From contig NZ_JBHRYQ010000001.1 in the NCBI RefSeq assembly GCF_042649125.1, positions 2,728,001 to 2,792,000 of the forward strand: a stretch of DNA of 64,000 bases. Reading direction: 5' to 3'. Below are positions 10,437-19,318 of the stretch, one piece after another. The first letter of the stretch is position 1, and each line of letters starts with the position of its first letter. The translations under genes and the position numbers were made by a program. Source of the DNA: Leadbetterella lacunae (GTDB lineage Bacteria; Bacteroidota; Bacteroidia; Cytophagales; Spirosomataceae). The notes under the pieces were generated by a model. The model was given only the letters and a program-made list of their open reading frames with translations, was not told the origin of the DNA and made no database searches.

Positions 10437-11852
10437 ATGAAAGATGTATCACATAAGCTGTCTGTACTCGAAAAAGTCGGATATAGCCTAGGAGACCTTG
10501 CTGCCAATTTGGTGTTTCAAACTTTAGTGACCTATTTGGCCTACTTTTATACGGACATTTACGGCCTAAAACCCGAGCACGCTACTTTAGTTACACTATT
10601 TGTAGGTCTATTTGCGGCCTTCGTTTTTAATCCGGTTATGGGTGCTATTGCCGACAGAACCATCACCCGTTGGGGAAAATTCAGACCATGGATCCTTTGG
10701 ACAGCCGTACCACTTGGTGTAGCTGCACTTTTAGCTTTCAGCACACCTGATTTTTCGTACCAAGGCAAGGTGATTTATGCGGTAGTGACTTACAGCTTAT
10801 TGTTATTGCTATATGCAGCAAACAACCTCCCTTACTCGGCCCTCAGCGGTGTTATCACAGGCGACATGGCGGAGCGAAACAGTATGTCGGCGTATCGTTT
10901 TGTGGCAGTTATGTTTTCGCAGTTTTTTGTGCAGGTTTTTATGTATAACCTTATCCTAAAAGCCGGAAATGGAGACAAAGCCGTTGGAATAGAAAAAGTA
11001 ATGACGGTGCTTGCCATAGTAGGTACTTTGATGCTTTTGGTAACATTTTTCACCACCAAAGAGCGAGTAGTTCCGAAGCCCGAGCAAAAATCATCTTTGA
11101 AAGAAGACCTAGGCGATTTGTTTAAAAACATCCCTTGGATTATCATGTTGGTGACCACCACTTTGGTATTTATTACCCTTGCCATGAAAGGCGGATCGTA
11201 TGTGTATTATTTCGAAAACTACGTAGACAAAACACAATTGACGGCGTTTTTAGAGCCTATGAAAGCGTTTCTACCTGCCTTTGAAAACGACATTTCGATG
11301 GGCTTGGGCGTATTTAACGGAGGCGGTATCCTTATTGGATTGATAGGTATCATGATGTCAAAAAACTTAGCCGACAAATACGGAAAAAGAAACGTTTTCG
11401 GGGCATCACTTTTTGTGTCAACCCTATTTATCATCTTCTTTTATTTCTTCCCTCCACAGTCGGTAGGCCTAATGTTTGGTTCGCAGATTTTACACATGTT
11501 TTTCTACGGAATCAGCACGCCAATCCTATGGACCATGATAGCCGATGTAGCGGATTATTCAGAATGGAAAAACAACCGTAGAGCCACAGCCATTATTTTC
11601 TCTGCCATGATGGTAGGTCTAAAAGGCGGCTTGAGTATCGGAAGTTCACTTTTAACCATGATTTTAGGCATATTCGGATATCAGCCAAACGCTGAAGTAG
11701 CCCAGTCGGCCGAAACAATAAATGGTATAAAGTTATTGGTAAGTATTTTCCCTGCCATTCCTTTTTTAATAGCCGTAGGTTTATTGTTTTTCTATGAAAT
11801 AAATAAGAAAATGGAACTTCAAATAGAGAAAGAACTGAAAGAGAGAAGATAG
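10437..11852 (+). CDS. GPH-family (melibiose/xyloside-type) cation:sugar symporter
   Basis: A 471-residue inner-membrane transporter of the glycoside-pentoside-hexuronide family in the major facilitator superfamily, with about 12 hydrophobic segments. Seen: the family start EKVGYSLGDLAANLVFQTL, the loop RWGKFRPWILWTAVPLG, and NNLPYSALSGVITGD. In xylan loci such proteins (XynP-type) take xylo-oligosaccharides across the inner membrane. It follows a GH10 gene by 27 bp and precedes a GH43 gene without a signal peptide, which fits import followed by cytoplasmic hydrolysis. The exact substrate is inferred. Confidence 0.92.
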   Translation: MKDVSHKLSVLEKVGYSLGDLAANLVFQTLVTYLAYFYTDIYGLKPEHATLVTLFVGLFAAFVFNPVMGAIADRTITRWGKFRPWILWTAVPLGVAALLAFSTPDFSYQGKVIYAVVTYSLLLLLYAANNLPYSALSGVITGDMAERNSMSAYRFVAVMFSQFFVQVFMYNLILKAGNGDKAVGIEKVMTVLAIVGTLMLLVTFFTTKERVVPKPEQKSSLKEDLGDLFKNIPWIIMLVTTTLVFITLAMKGGSYVYYFENYVDKTQLTAFLEPMKAFLPAFENDISMGLGVFNGGGILIGLIGIMMSKNLADKYGKRNVFGASLFVSTLFIIFFYFFPPQSVGLMFGSQILHMFFYGISTPILWTMIADVADYSEWKNNRRATAIIFSAMMVGLKGGLSIGSSLLTMILGIFGYQPNAEVAQSAETINGIKLLVSIFPAIPFLIAVGLLFFYEINKKMELQIEKELKERR

Positions 11853-11863
11853 TTTTTTCAATA

Positions 11864-11937
11864 AATGAATGTCTGAATGTTTGAATGAATGAATATTTAA
11901 TTGTTTGAATGCTTGAATGCTTGAATGTTTGAATGCT
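11864..11937. repeat. Degenerate short tandem repeat (unit about GAATGTTT/GAATGCTT)
   Basis: About nine imperfect copies of an 8-9 bp unit (GAATGTCT, GAATGTTT, GAATGAAT, GAATGCTT) fill the gap between the symporter and the GH43 start. No coding role is likely. Copy number could vary by slippage. Confidence 0.8.
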
Positions 11938-12037
11938 TTCACAAAATCTATTCATTAATATTTTAACAATAAATACTAGCAAATACGCTAAAAGACAAAT
12001 AACTAATAACAAATACATTAAAAGACAAATAACCAAA

Positions 12038-13075
12038 ATGCCTGAAGATAGTATAGAACACATTGATTTTAATGATTTAAACAAGAGAGCTATATCGCAG
12101 CCTCTTGTTAAGCATATTTATACGGCAGATCCTTCTGCTCATGTTTTTAACGGAAAAATATACATTTACCCTTCACATGATGTAGACGCTGGAGAAGCAT
12201 TTGACGACCTTGGAAGTCACTTTGCTATGGAAGACTACCACGTAATTTCGATGGACTCCGTAGATAGCGAAGCCATAGACAATGGCGTGGCACTGCATGT
12301 AGACGATGTGCCGTGGGCTGACAAACAAATGTGGGCTCCCGACGCCAACGAAAAAGACGGCAAATATTACCTTTTCTTCCCGGCAAAAGGATACGATGGT
12401 ATTTTCAAAATAGGTGTTGCCATTGGAGATTCGCCTGTTGGGCCTTTTACGGCACAGCCAGAAGCCATCAAAGATAGTTTCTCTATTGACCCTGCCGTAT
12501 TTAAAGACGACGACGGCTCGTACTATATGTACTTCGGTGGTATTTGGGGTGGGCAGTTACAACGCTGGAGAGAAGGTAGCTTTAATGCTTCAGAACCAGA
12601 TAGTCCTGTAGCACATTTGCCTGCGGATAACGAACCGGCACTTTGTCCGAAAGTAGCAAAAATGACGGATGATTTATTGGAGTTTGCCCATGAAGCCAAA
12701 GACGTTTTAATTTTAGATGAAAATGGTAATCAGCTTCTAAACGGCGACAATGACCGCAGGTTCTTTGAGGCAGCATGGATGCATAAATACAATGGAAAAT
12801 ATTATTTCTCGTACTCCACCGGCGACACGCATTTTATTTGCTACGCCATTGGCGACAACCCGTACGGTCCCTTTACATACGCAGGCAGAATACTTGAACC
12901 CGTAGTTGGCTGGACCTCACATCATTCTATTTGCGAAGTAGATAGCAAATGGTATTTATTCTACCACGACTCAAGCCTATCAGAAGGTGTAACCCACCTG
13001 AGAAGCATAAAGGTATCGGAGATTACCTATGATGCGGATGGAAAGATAAATACTTTGGTGCCGTATAGGTCTTAA
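12038..13075 (+). CDS. GH43 beta-xylosidase/arabinofuranosidase, probably cytoplasmic
   Basis: A 345-residue five-bladed propeller of family GH43. The ATG at 12038 (MPEDSIEHIDFND) is preferred over the upstream in-frame ATG at 11933, because the extra 35 residues are low-complexity and derive from the short tandem repeat and AAAGACAAAT repeats. Seen: general base Asp in YTADPSAHVFNGKIYIYPSHD, pKa-modulating Asp in SIDPAVFKDDDGS and acid Glu in FFEAAWMHKYNGKYY. No signal peptide is present, so it most likely acts in the cytoplasm on oligosaccharides delivered by the GPH symporter encoded just upstream. The sequence pattern resembles GH43 subfamily 1 beta-xylosidases; whether it removes xylose or arabinose is not decidable here. 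Confidence 0.9.
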   Translation: MPEDSIEHIDFNDLNKRAISQPLVKHIYTADPSAHVFNGKIYIYPSHDVDAGEAFDDLGSHFAMEDYHVISMDSVDSEAIDNGVALHVDDVPWADKQMWAPDANEKDGKYYLFFPAKGYDGIFKIGVAIGDSPVGPFTAQPEAIKDSFSIDPAVFKDDDGSYYMYFGGIWGGQLQRWREGSFNASEPDSPVAHLPADNEPALCPKVAKMTDDLLEFAHEAKDVLILDENGNQLLNGDNDRRFFEAAWMHKYNGKYYFSYSTGDTHFICYAIGDNPYGPFTYAGRILEPVVGWTSHHSICEVDSKWYLFYHDSSLSEGVTHLRSIKVSEITYDADGKINTLVPYRS

Positions 13076-13090
13076 AAGACATATGTGATA

Positions 13091-13499
13091 TTTTAACACA
13101 TAGAACACATAAGGAAATACCACATAGAAGCATAGATATAAAACTAATGTTTCTATGTGAAAAATATAGAAAAAGCAAAGCTATGTAAACTATGTGGTTA
13201 TCAAAAAACTACGATTTTAACACATAGAAAACATAGGAAAATACCACATAGAATCATAGATATCAACCTTATGTTTCTATGTGAAAAATATAGAAAAAGT
13301 AAGGCTATATGAACTATGTGCTTATAAAAAAAATATAGTTTCAACACATAGAACACATAAGGAAATACTACATAGAAACATAGGTTTTAATCTTATGTTT
13401 CTATGTGAAAAATATAGAAAAAGTAAGGCTATGTGAACTATGTGGTTTTTAAAAAAAATATAGTTTCAACACATAGAAACGTAGGATTTAATGCTATGT
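13091..13499. repeat. Three and a half tandem copies of a 124-bp hairpin-rich repeat
   Basis: Units start at 13091, 13215, 13339 and 13464 (last one partial); lengths are 124, 124 and 125 bp. Each unit has several CACATAG/CTATGTG inverted pairs, for example CACATAGAA against TTTCTATGTG, so a transcript would fold strongly. The array fills the whole gap between the GH43 and esterase genes. It has no spacers and no coding potential. The three units are similar but not identical. Confidence 0.92.
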
Positions 13500-13532
13500 A
13501 ATTTTAAAAGAACCATATTCAACCAAAAAAAC

Positions 13533-16181
13533 ATGAGAGCATTTAAGTTTGTTATTCTTCTTATTTTCATCAATATCCTCAATGTTGATGCTCAAATACG
13601 CTTACCGAAACTCATATCTGACAATATGGTTTTGCAGCGAGACAAGCCCATTAGAATTTGGGGTTGGGCTTCGCCAAAAGAGAAGATAACACTCACGCTC
13701 AACAAAAATAAATACAAAACCACCACAGACGTTTCTGGCAAATGGGAGCTAATGCTACCCGCTCAATCTGCTGCCACAGCACAGGAAATTACCCTCAAAG
13801 GCAAAAACGAAATCACAATAAAGAATATAGCCTTTGGCGACGTGTGGTTTTGCTCAGGCCAAAGCAATATGGAGCACAACATGGAGCGTCATAATATTAT
13901 CTATGCCAAAGAAATAGCAGAAGCAAACAATGAAAACATCCGTCAGTTTCGCATTCCGAATACTCCAAATGTTAGCGGCATAGCCGATGATTTTAACAGT
14001 GGATCTTGGTTGGTGAGTACACCAGAAAACGTAAACCAGTTTTCGGTAGTGGCGTATTTTTTCGTAAAAAAACTATATGACACCTACAAAGTACCACAAG
14101 GCATAATAAACGCCAGTTACGGCGGCACACCCATAGAAGCCTGGACAAGCGAAGAGGGCTTAAAAGACTTCTCTAAAATTTTAGAAACCGTACAAAAAAA
14201 CAAAGACACCGCCTACGTAAACTCATTTGCTAGGATAAAAAGACCGGCCACAATCTCACAAGACAAAGGCCTTAGTGAAAGCCCAAAATGGTACGAAACC
14301 AGCTATCAACCCAAAGGATGGAAGCCTTTCACTTTACCCGGTTTCTGGGAAGACCAAGGCATAAAAGACCTCGATGGCGTGGTGTGGTTTAGAAAAGAAA
14401 TAACAATTTCCGCCGAAATGGCCAACAAGCCTGCAAAGGTGTTTTTAGGTCGAATAGTAGACGCCGATGTGTTGTACATAAACGGCGTGCAAGTGGGCCA
14501 AACCACCTATCAATATCCGCAAAGGCGTTACCCCGTGCCAGCAGGAGTACTGAAAGCAGGCAAAAACATAATCGTGGTGAAACTGAGCAATTTCGGAGGC
14601 AAAGGAGGCTTTGTGCCGGAAAAACCATATAGCTTAATAGCAGGGAATGACACTTTGGACCTAAAAGGAACTTGGCAGTATAAAGTAGGCGAAGCATTTA
14701 CTCCCCAAAGGGGCTATTACCCTAGTTTTGGAGCACAAAATCAGCCGACGTCCCTATTTAATGGCATGACGGCACCGGCTACCAAATATACCATAAATGG
14801 CTTTCTGTGGTACCAAGGCGAAAGTAACGCTGGCCGTGCCTATGAATATGCGGCTCTACAAAAAGCCCAAATATTGGACTGGCGTAAGCAATGGAATCAA
14901 GGCGAATTGCCATTTATGTTTGTGCAGCTGCCCAACTATATGGAGTCTAATTATTTGCCAAGTGAAAGCAACTGGGCAGAACTCCGTGAGGCACAACTAA
15001 AAGCTGCAAATACACCAAACACCGCCATGGCGGTAGGCATAGACTTGGGCGAATGGAACGACATTCACCCCGACAACAAAAAAGACGTGGGCGAAAGATT
15101 GGCTCTAGCGGCCTTGCGAATGGTGTATAAAGAAAATGTGGTTTCATCAGGGCCGATTTTTAAAAGTGCCGCTATTGAACAGAATAAAATAGTGCTGAGC
15201 TTTGACCATGTAGGTGGCGGACTTAAAAGCAACGACGGCGAAGAACTGAGAGAATTTGCGATTGCAGGGGCCGACAAGAAGTTTGTTTGGGCTACAGCCA
15301 AAATCGTTGGAGACAAAATAGAGGTTTCGAATACCAAAATATCGCAGCCGTATTATGTTAGATACGCATGGGCAGACAACCCCAATGTCAATTTTTATAA
15401 CGCCGAAGGATTACCCGCTTCGCCTTTCAGAACTGACGCCCAAGACCTAGATGAAACCAAACCATGGAAAGGCAAAAAAGCTGCGGTAGTTTTAACCTAT
15501 GACGATGCCCTCAATGTTCACCTCGACAATGTAATTCCAGCCTTAGATTCTTTGAGTTTAAAAGGTACGTTTTATATAACCTCATCATTAGACGCAGCTC
15601 GAAACCGAATAAACGACTGGAGAAAAGCCGCTCAAAATGGCCACGAACTAGGCAATCACACCGTATATCACCCTTGCGATGCGAGCGGACCTGGTATGGA
15701 TTGGGTAAAACCAGAATACGACATGAGCAAATACAGCATGGCTCAGATTCAAAACGAGATAAAGATGTGCAACGCCTATTTGAAGGCTATCGACGGAAAA
15801 AATAAACGAACATTTGCCTTTACGTGCGGACATAAAAAAGTGGCCGAAGGCGAGTTTATAGAGACCCTTGCGGACGAATTTGTGGCAGCAAGATCGGTGA
15901 GGCACGAAATGCACAGTTTTGCAGACCAAAAGCTGATGGACATAGACTGCTACAGCATGGTAGACAAAACGGGAGCCGAACTGATAGCACTAGTAAAACA
16001 AGCTCAAGCCGAAGAAAAACTATTGGTGTTCTTATTTCACGGTGTAGGCGGCGAACACGCCCTTAATGTCACTAAAGAAGCCCACAGCCAGCTGCTCCAC
16101 TACCTCAAAGAAAACGAAAAGGATATTTATATAGACACCATGCTTAACGTGGCGGAGCATATTAAGATGGTGAAGAAGTAA
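13533..16181 (+). CDS. Secreted two-domain xylan deacetylase: SGNH acetylesterase plus NodB/CE4 deacetylase
   Basis: An 882-residue protein with two catalytic parts. The start at 13533 (MRAFKFVILL, then cleavage after NVDA) is chosen over 13491 because it begins a clean signal peptide. The N-terminal part is a sialate O-acetylesterase-like SGNH enzyme: nucleophile motif FCSGQSNMEHNM, SYGGTPIEAW, WYQGESNAGR and the late WNDIHPDNK with the catalytic Asp/His. A beta-sandwich of galactose-binding type (about WKPFTLPGFW to LSNFGGKGGF) is inserted, as in esterases now grouped as CE20. From about KAAVVLTYDDAL to the end lies a polysaccharide deacetylase domain with the Asp pair TYDDA and the metal motif GNHTVYH. 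In this locus both halves probably strip acetyl groups from xylan. The leader carries ATTCAACC at 13517. Confidence 0.88.
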   Translation: MRAFKFVILLIFINILNVDAQIRLPKLISDNMVLQRDKPIRIWGWASPKEKITLTLNKNKYKTTTDVSGKWELMLPAQSAATAQEITLKGKNEITIKNIAFGDVWFCSGQSNMEHNMERHNIIYAKEIAEANNENIRQFRIPNTPNVSGIADDFNSGSWLVSTPENVNQFSVVAYFFVKKLYDTYKVPQGIINASYGGTPIEAWTSEEGLKDFSKILETVQKNKDTAYVNSFARIKRPATISQDKGLSESPKWYETSYQPKGWKPFTLPGFWEDQGIKDLDGVVWFRKEITISAEMANKPAKVFLGRIVDADVLYINGVQVGQTTYQYPQRRYPVPAGVLKAGKNIIVVKLSNFGGKGGFVPEKPYSLIAGNDTLDLKGTWQYKVGEAFTPQRGYYPSFGAQNQPTSLFNGMTAPATKYTINGFLWYQGESNAGRAYEYAALQKAQILDWRKQWNQGELPFMFVQLPNYMESNYLPSESNWAELREAQLKAANTPNTAMAVGIDLGEWNDIHPDNKKDVGERLALAALRMVYKENVVSSGPIFKSAAIEQNKIVLSFDHVGGGLKSNDGEELREFAIAGADKKFVWATAKIVGDKIEVSNTKISQPYYVRYAWADNPNVNFYNAEGLPASPFRTDAQDLDETKPWKGKKAAVVLTYDDALNVHLDNVIPALDSLSLKGTFYITSSLDAARNRINDWRKAAQNGHELGNHTVYHPCDASGPGMDWVKPEYDMSKYSMAQIQNEIKMCNAYLKAIDGKNKRTFAFTCGHKKVAEGEFIETLADEFVAARSVRHEMHSFADQKLMDIDCYSMVDKTGAELIALVKQAQAEEKLLVFLFHGVGGEHALNVTKEAHSQLLHYLKENEKDIYIDTMLNVAEHIKMVKK

Positions 16182-16200
16182 AAATTAGCATTAAACAAAA

Positions 16201-17874
16201 ATGAAAAAACTTAGATTTATTATTGGCTTAATAGCTCTTGCATTTGCTAGCCAAGTTACTGTAGCACAAACCATTACCATCCAAAATCCGATAATGGCGG
16301 GCTATTACCCCGACCCAAGCATAGTAAAAGTAGGGGAAGACTATTATTTGATAAACTCTACGTTTTCGTATTTCCCGGGCATACCGGTTATGCACAGCAA
16401 AGACCTTAATAGTTGGAAGCAAATAGGAAACGTGATTGACCGCCCCTCACAAATGGATTTTATGGGCGAACAACTCACCCGTGGGCTTTTTGCCCCAGCC
16501 ATAAGCTTTTACAAAGGCCTCTATTATGTAACCTGCACCGATGTGGACCAAGACGGCAACTTTGTGGTAACCGCCACCAATCCTGCTGGTCCGTGGAGTA
16601 ACCCCACAAAATTGCCCGAAGTAAACGGAATAGACCCTTCCCTATTTTTTGATGAAGAAACCGACAAAGCATATATCGTTTACAACAGCGATGCTCCTGA
16701 CAACAAACCCTTGTATTCGGGACACAGAACGATTAGAATGTATGAATTTGATTACAAAAACTTAAAGGTTATTGGAGAAAAACAGATACTAATTAACGGA
16801 GGGGTAGACCTAAGCACACAACCCGTATGGATCGAAGGTCCGCATATATTGAAACGCAACGCTTGGTATTATTTATATGCCGCCGAAGGAGGCACATCGG
16901 TAAATCACTCCGAGGTGGTATTGCGAAGCAAAAACGTTTGGGGCCCCTACATTCCCTATGAAAAGAACCCCATATTGACCCAAAGAGATCTTTCACCCGA
17001 CCGTAAAAACCCCATAACTTCCACTGGACATGCTCAAATAGTAGAAGGCCCAGATGGCAAAGACTATGCGGTATTTTTGGCGGTTCGCCCATACGAAAGC
17101 AACTATTACAACACCGGCAGAGAGACTTTCATAGCCCCCGTAGAATGGGTGGACGAATGGCCTATAATCATCCCTAAAAATCAAGAAGTTAAGTACGCTT
17201 ACACGTTTGATTTTATGGAAGTCAAACAAAAAGGTGCTTTGCCTCAAAGTGGAAACTTCAGTTATACCTTAAATTTCAAAAAAGGTTTAGACCCAAGTTT
17301 GCTTTTTATGCGAACCATGGATAAAACTTCTTTTTCTACTTCTAAAAAGAAAGGCTTGACCTTAAACCTAAAACCCGAAACGGTTTCTGAGTACGGCAAT
17401 CCGTCTTTTATCGGAAAAAGACTGCAACACATGTATAGCTCGGCAGAAACGAAAATCACTTTTAGTCCAACGAGTGAAAACGAAAAAGCAGGTTTACTTA
17501 TACTTCAAGACGAACGTCATTTCTATTTTTTGGCTAAATCAAAAAAAGAAGGAAAAGACATGGTGCAACTTTATAAAAGTACAGCAAACGGAACCGAACT
17601 CTTGGCCGAGAAATCACTTGACCCAAATACAAAAAGCATAAACTTAAAGATAAATTCAGAAGGAGCATTCTGTAGTTTTTATTTCTCAGAAGATGCCAAA
17701 ACCTATACATTATTGAAAGACAAAGTAGATGGGAAGTTTTTAAGCACGGAGGTAGCAGGTGGCTTTATAGGCAGCCTATACGGCATGTACGCCACCTCAA
17801 ACGGAGCAATAAGCGATAACAAAGCCTCATTTAAATTCCTAAAATACAGCGGAAATGACCCTGTGTTAAAGTAA
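16201..17874 (+). CDS. Secreted GH43 beta-xylosidase/arabinofuranosidase with C-terminal beta-sandwich
   Basis: A 557-residue GH43 enzyme with signal peptide (cleavage near VTVAQ). Seen: base Asp in GYYPDPSIVKVGEDYYL, Asp in VNGIDPSLFFDEE and acid Glu in WIEGPHILKR, then from about residue 330 a lectin-like C-terminal domain (KKGLTLNLKPE, AGLLILQDERHFYF) of the kind that completes the active site in GH43 subfamilies 10-12 and 14. It would release xylose or arabinose from xylan fragments in the periplasm or outside. It lies 20 bp after the deacetylase gene and is followed by a terminator, so it ends the xylan unit. Confidence 0.92.
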   Translation: MKKLRFIIGLIALAFASQVTVAQTITIQNPIMAGYYPDPSIVKVGEDYYLINSTFSYFPGIPVMHSKDLNSWKQIGNVIDRPSQMDFMGEQLTRGLFAPAISFYKGLYYVTCTDVDQDGNFVVTATNPAGPWSNPTKLPEVNGIDPSLFFDEETDKAYIVYNSDAPDNKPLYSGHRTIRMYEFDYKNLKVIGEKQILINGGVDLSTQPVWIEGPHILKRNAWYYLYAAEGGTSVNHSEVVLRSKNVWGPYIPYEKNPILTQRDLSPDRKNPITSTGHAQIVEGPDGKDYAVFLAVRPYESNYYNTGRETFIAPVEWVDEWPIIIPKNQEVKYAYTFDFMEVKQKGALPQSGNFSYTLNFKKGLDPSLLFMRTMDKTSFSTSKKKGLTLNLKPETVSEYGNPSFIGKRLQHMYSSAETKITFSPTSENEKAGLLILQDERHFYFLAKSKKEGKDMVQLYKSTANGTELLAEKSLDPNTKSINLKINSEGAFCSFYFSEDAKTYTLLKDKVDGKFLSTEVAGGFIGSLYGMYATSNGAISDNKASFKFLKYSGNDPVLK

Positions 17875-17893
17875 CGTTTTAACTGATTTTTAC

Positions 17894-17932
17894 CAAAAAG
17901 GCCTTTCTCACACTGCGAAAAGGTCTTTTTTT
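17894..17932 (+). terminator. Terminator between the xylan locus and the convergent ECF operon
   Basis: AAAAGGCCTTTC (about 17896-17907) pairs imperfectly with GAAAAGGTCTTT (about 17917-17928) and runs into T's. It lies between convergent genes and may serve both. Confidence 0.7.
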
Positions 17933-17941
17933 ATGGTCATA

Positions 17942-19306
17942 TTATTTAGCAAAACCAAGTTTAAGAGCTCCGGTGTAATATATGGCTTGTCGGGCAGATG
18001 GCTCGGATAAATAAATTGTTTGAGATGATCTAGAAAAGTTGTTTGAGTTAGATTTTAGCCCAAAATTATATATAATACTTAAAAATGCATTTTTGCTTAA
18101 TTTGACCTGATAGCCCCATTCTATGCCGTAATATTTCTGAGTGGCTAGCTTATCAAAGCCCTTAATTTGATCATAACTATCACGGTTAAAATACCGCGAC
18201 ATCAGTGTAAGTTCACCGAAAAGACCCACAAAAAAACCATTGAGGTTATTTCCCGACTTGCCTTTTAACATCCGCTTTTTCATACCCGGATAGTACCTCA
18301 GTTCCTGGTTAAAAGCCGTCATTCCTTCCCAAACCCGCATGGCATTATTTTCAAAATCGATGAGCAAATATTTCTTCCCAATATTACTGTAATCTTTAAT
18401 AATAGTATCTCGCTCGCTAACGCCAATAAATTCTTTGTGATTGCTCAAGCCTACTTTTAGGTTAGAAACCAATGAAAAAGAGCTCTGCTTAATTTTCCTT
18501 TCGTAAGCCAAATCTGCTGCGAGGTTCAATTTGTATGAATCTAAATAAATCAAATTTAAAAGATTGACCCGCCACATGTCTTTCATATTTTGTTGAGAGC
18601 CTATTACCTCATGCCTATCGAGTGTAAACTTATTTTTTAAAGGAAAAAGAAAACCGAGTCCCACCTCCGAAAAACTCGAAATAAAAGGTGTAAATACAAT
18701 ATTAGAGCTTCTATCATAAACCCAATTTTTTTCCGAATTAACAGTTCCCTCCTTTCCAAATCTTAGGCCACCTTTTATACCGAAAGTTAAGATATTGCCT
18801 AACTGTATGCCTTTTGAAACCCCAATTGCACCTAAACCATAGAAGAAATCTTTTCTATTTAAAAACATTTTATTTGCCCCACCAAATTCTGAAATCTCCA
18901 GGAAGTGAGCATTTTTATCAACAAAAAAACTCACATACTCACCTACTATATTTGACTTATAGGTACTGGGGCTTTTTTCTATATTATACCTCCTAAACTC
19001 AAATCCTAGGTTGGTGTTCATACTATTTGCATGACCATATTTGAGTGTAAGGGTATTTCTTTTAAACACTTTTTGCTCGAACTGAAACTGCGGCACTATG
19101 GTATTTCCAGTCATCGGATTAAAGACTATACGAAACCTCAATCCGCTCGTAAATTCACTTCCTCCCCCAAAGGCCTTTTCATACTCGTCTATAAGCGTCG
19201 TTTTTTCAAATACTTCCACTTTTTCTTCTGAAAAGGTAACATTTAGGCTGTCGGATTGTGCGTGTAGCGATAAAGATATGCTGAGAAATAGGATTAGTTT
19301 TTTCAT
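17942..19306 (-). CDS. Outer-membrane beta-barrel-like protein, paralogue 2 of ECF operon
   Basis: A 454-residue secreted protein with signal peptide (MKKLILFLSISLSLHAQ) that I do not assign to a named family. It alternates short amphipathic strands rich in aromatic and polar residues, such as LTLKYGHANSMNTNLGFEFR and FFVGLFGELTLMSRYF, and ends in GALKLGFAK, which suggests an outer-membrane barrel. Its first 46 or so residues are almost identical to those of the next gene (19319-20593), while the rest has diverged, so the pair arose by duplication. It is the last gene of the sigma/anti-sigma operon, 12 bp behind its paralogue. Function unknown; an envelope stress or surface role is inference. 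Confidence 0.75.
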   Translation of the reverse strand: MKKLILFLSISLSLHAQSDSLNVTFSEEKVEVFEKTTLIDEYEKAFGGGSEFTSGLRFRIVFNPMTGNTIVPQFQFEQKVFKRNTLTLKYGHANSMNTNLGFEFRRYNIEKSPSTYKSNIVGEYVSFFVDKNAHFLEISEFGGANKMFLNRKDFFYGLGAIGVSKGIQLGNILTFGIKGGLRFGKEGTVNSEKNWVYDRSSNIVFTPFISSFSEVGLGFLFPLKNKFTLDRHEVIGSQQNMKDMWRVNLLNLIYLDSYKLNLAADLAYERKIKQSSFSLVSNLKVGLSNHKEFIGVSERDTIIKDYSNIGKKYLLIDFENNAMRVWEGMTAFNQELRYYPGMKKRMLKGKSGNNLNGFFVGLFGELTLMSRYFNRDSYDQIKGFDKLATQKYYGIEWGYQVKLSKNAFLSIIYNFGLKSNSNNFSRSSQTIYLSEPSARQAIYYTGALKLGFAK

Positions 19307-19318
19307 TGTGATGGGGAT

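Noticed and set aside
12582..12776. - strand frames inside enzyme genes, of which this is one of many
   Set aside because: They are shadows of clear + strand genes with strong family motifs and have no leader or known product.
13091..13499. CRISPR array
   Set aside because: Repeats of 124 bp are directly adjacent without unique spacers, and no cas gene is in the window.
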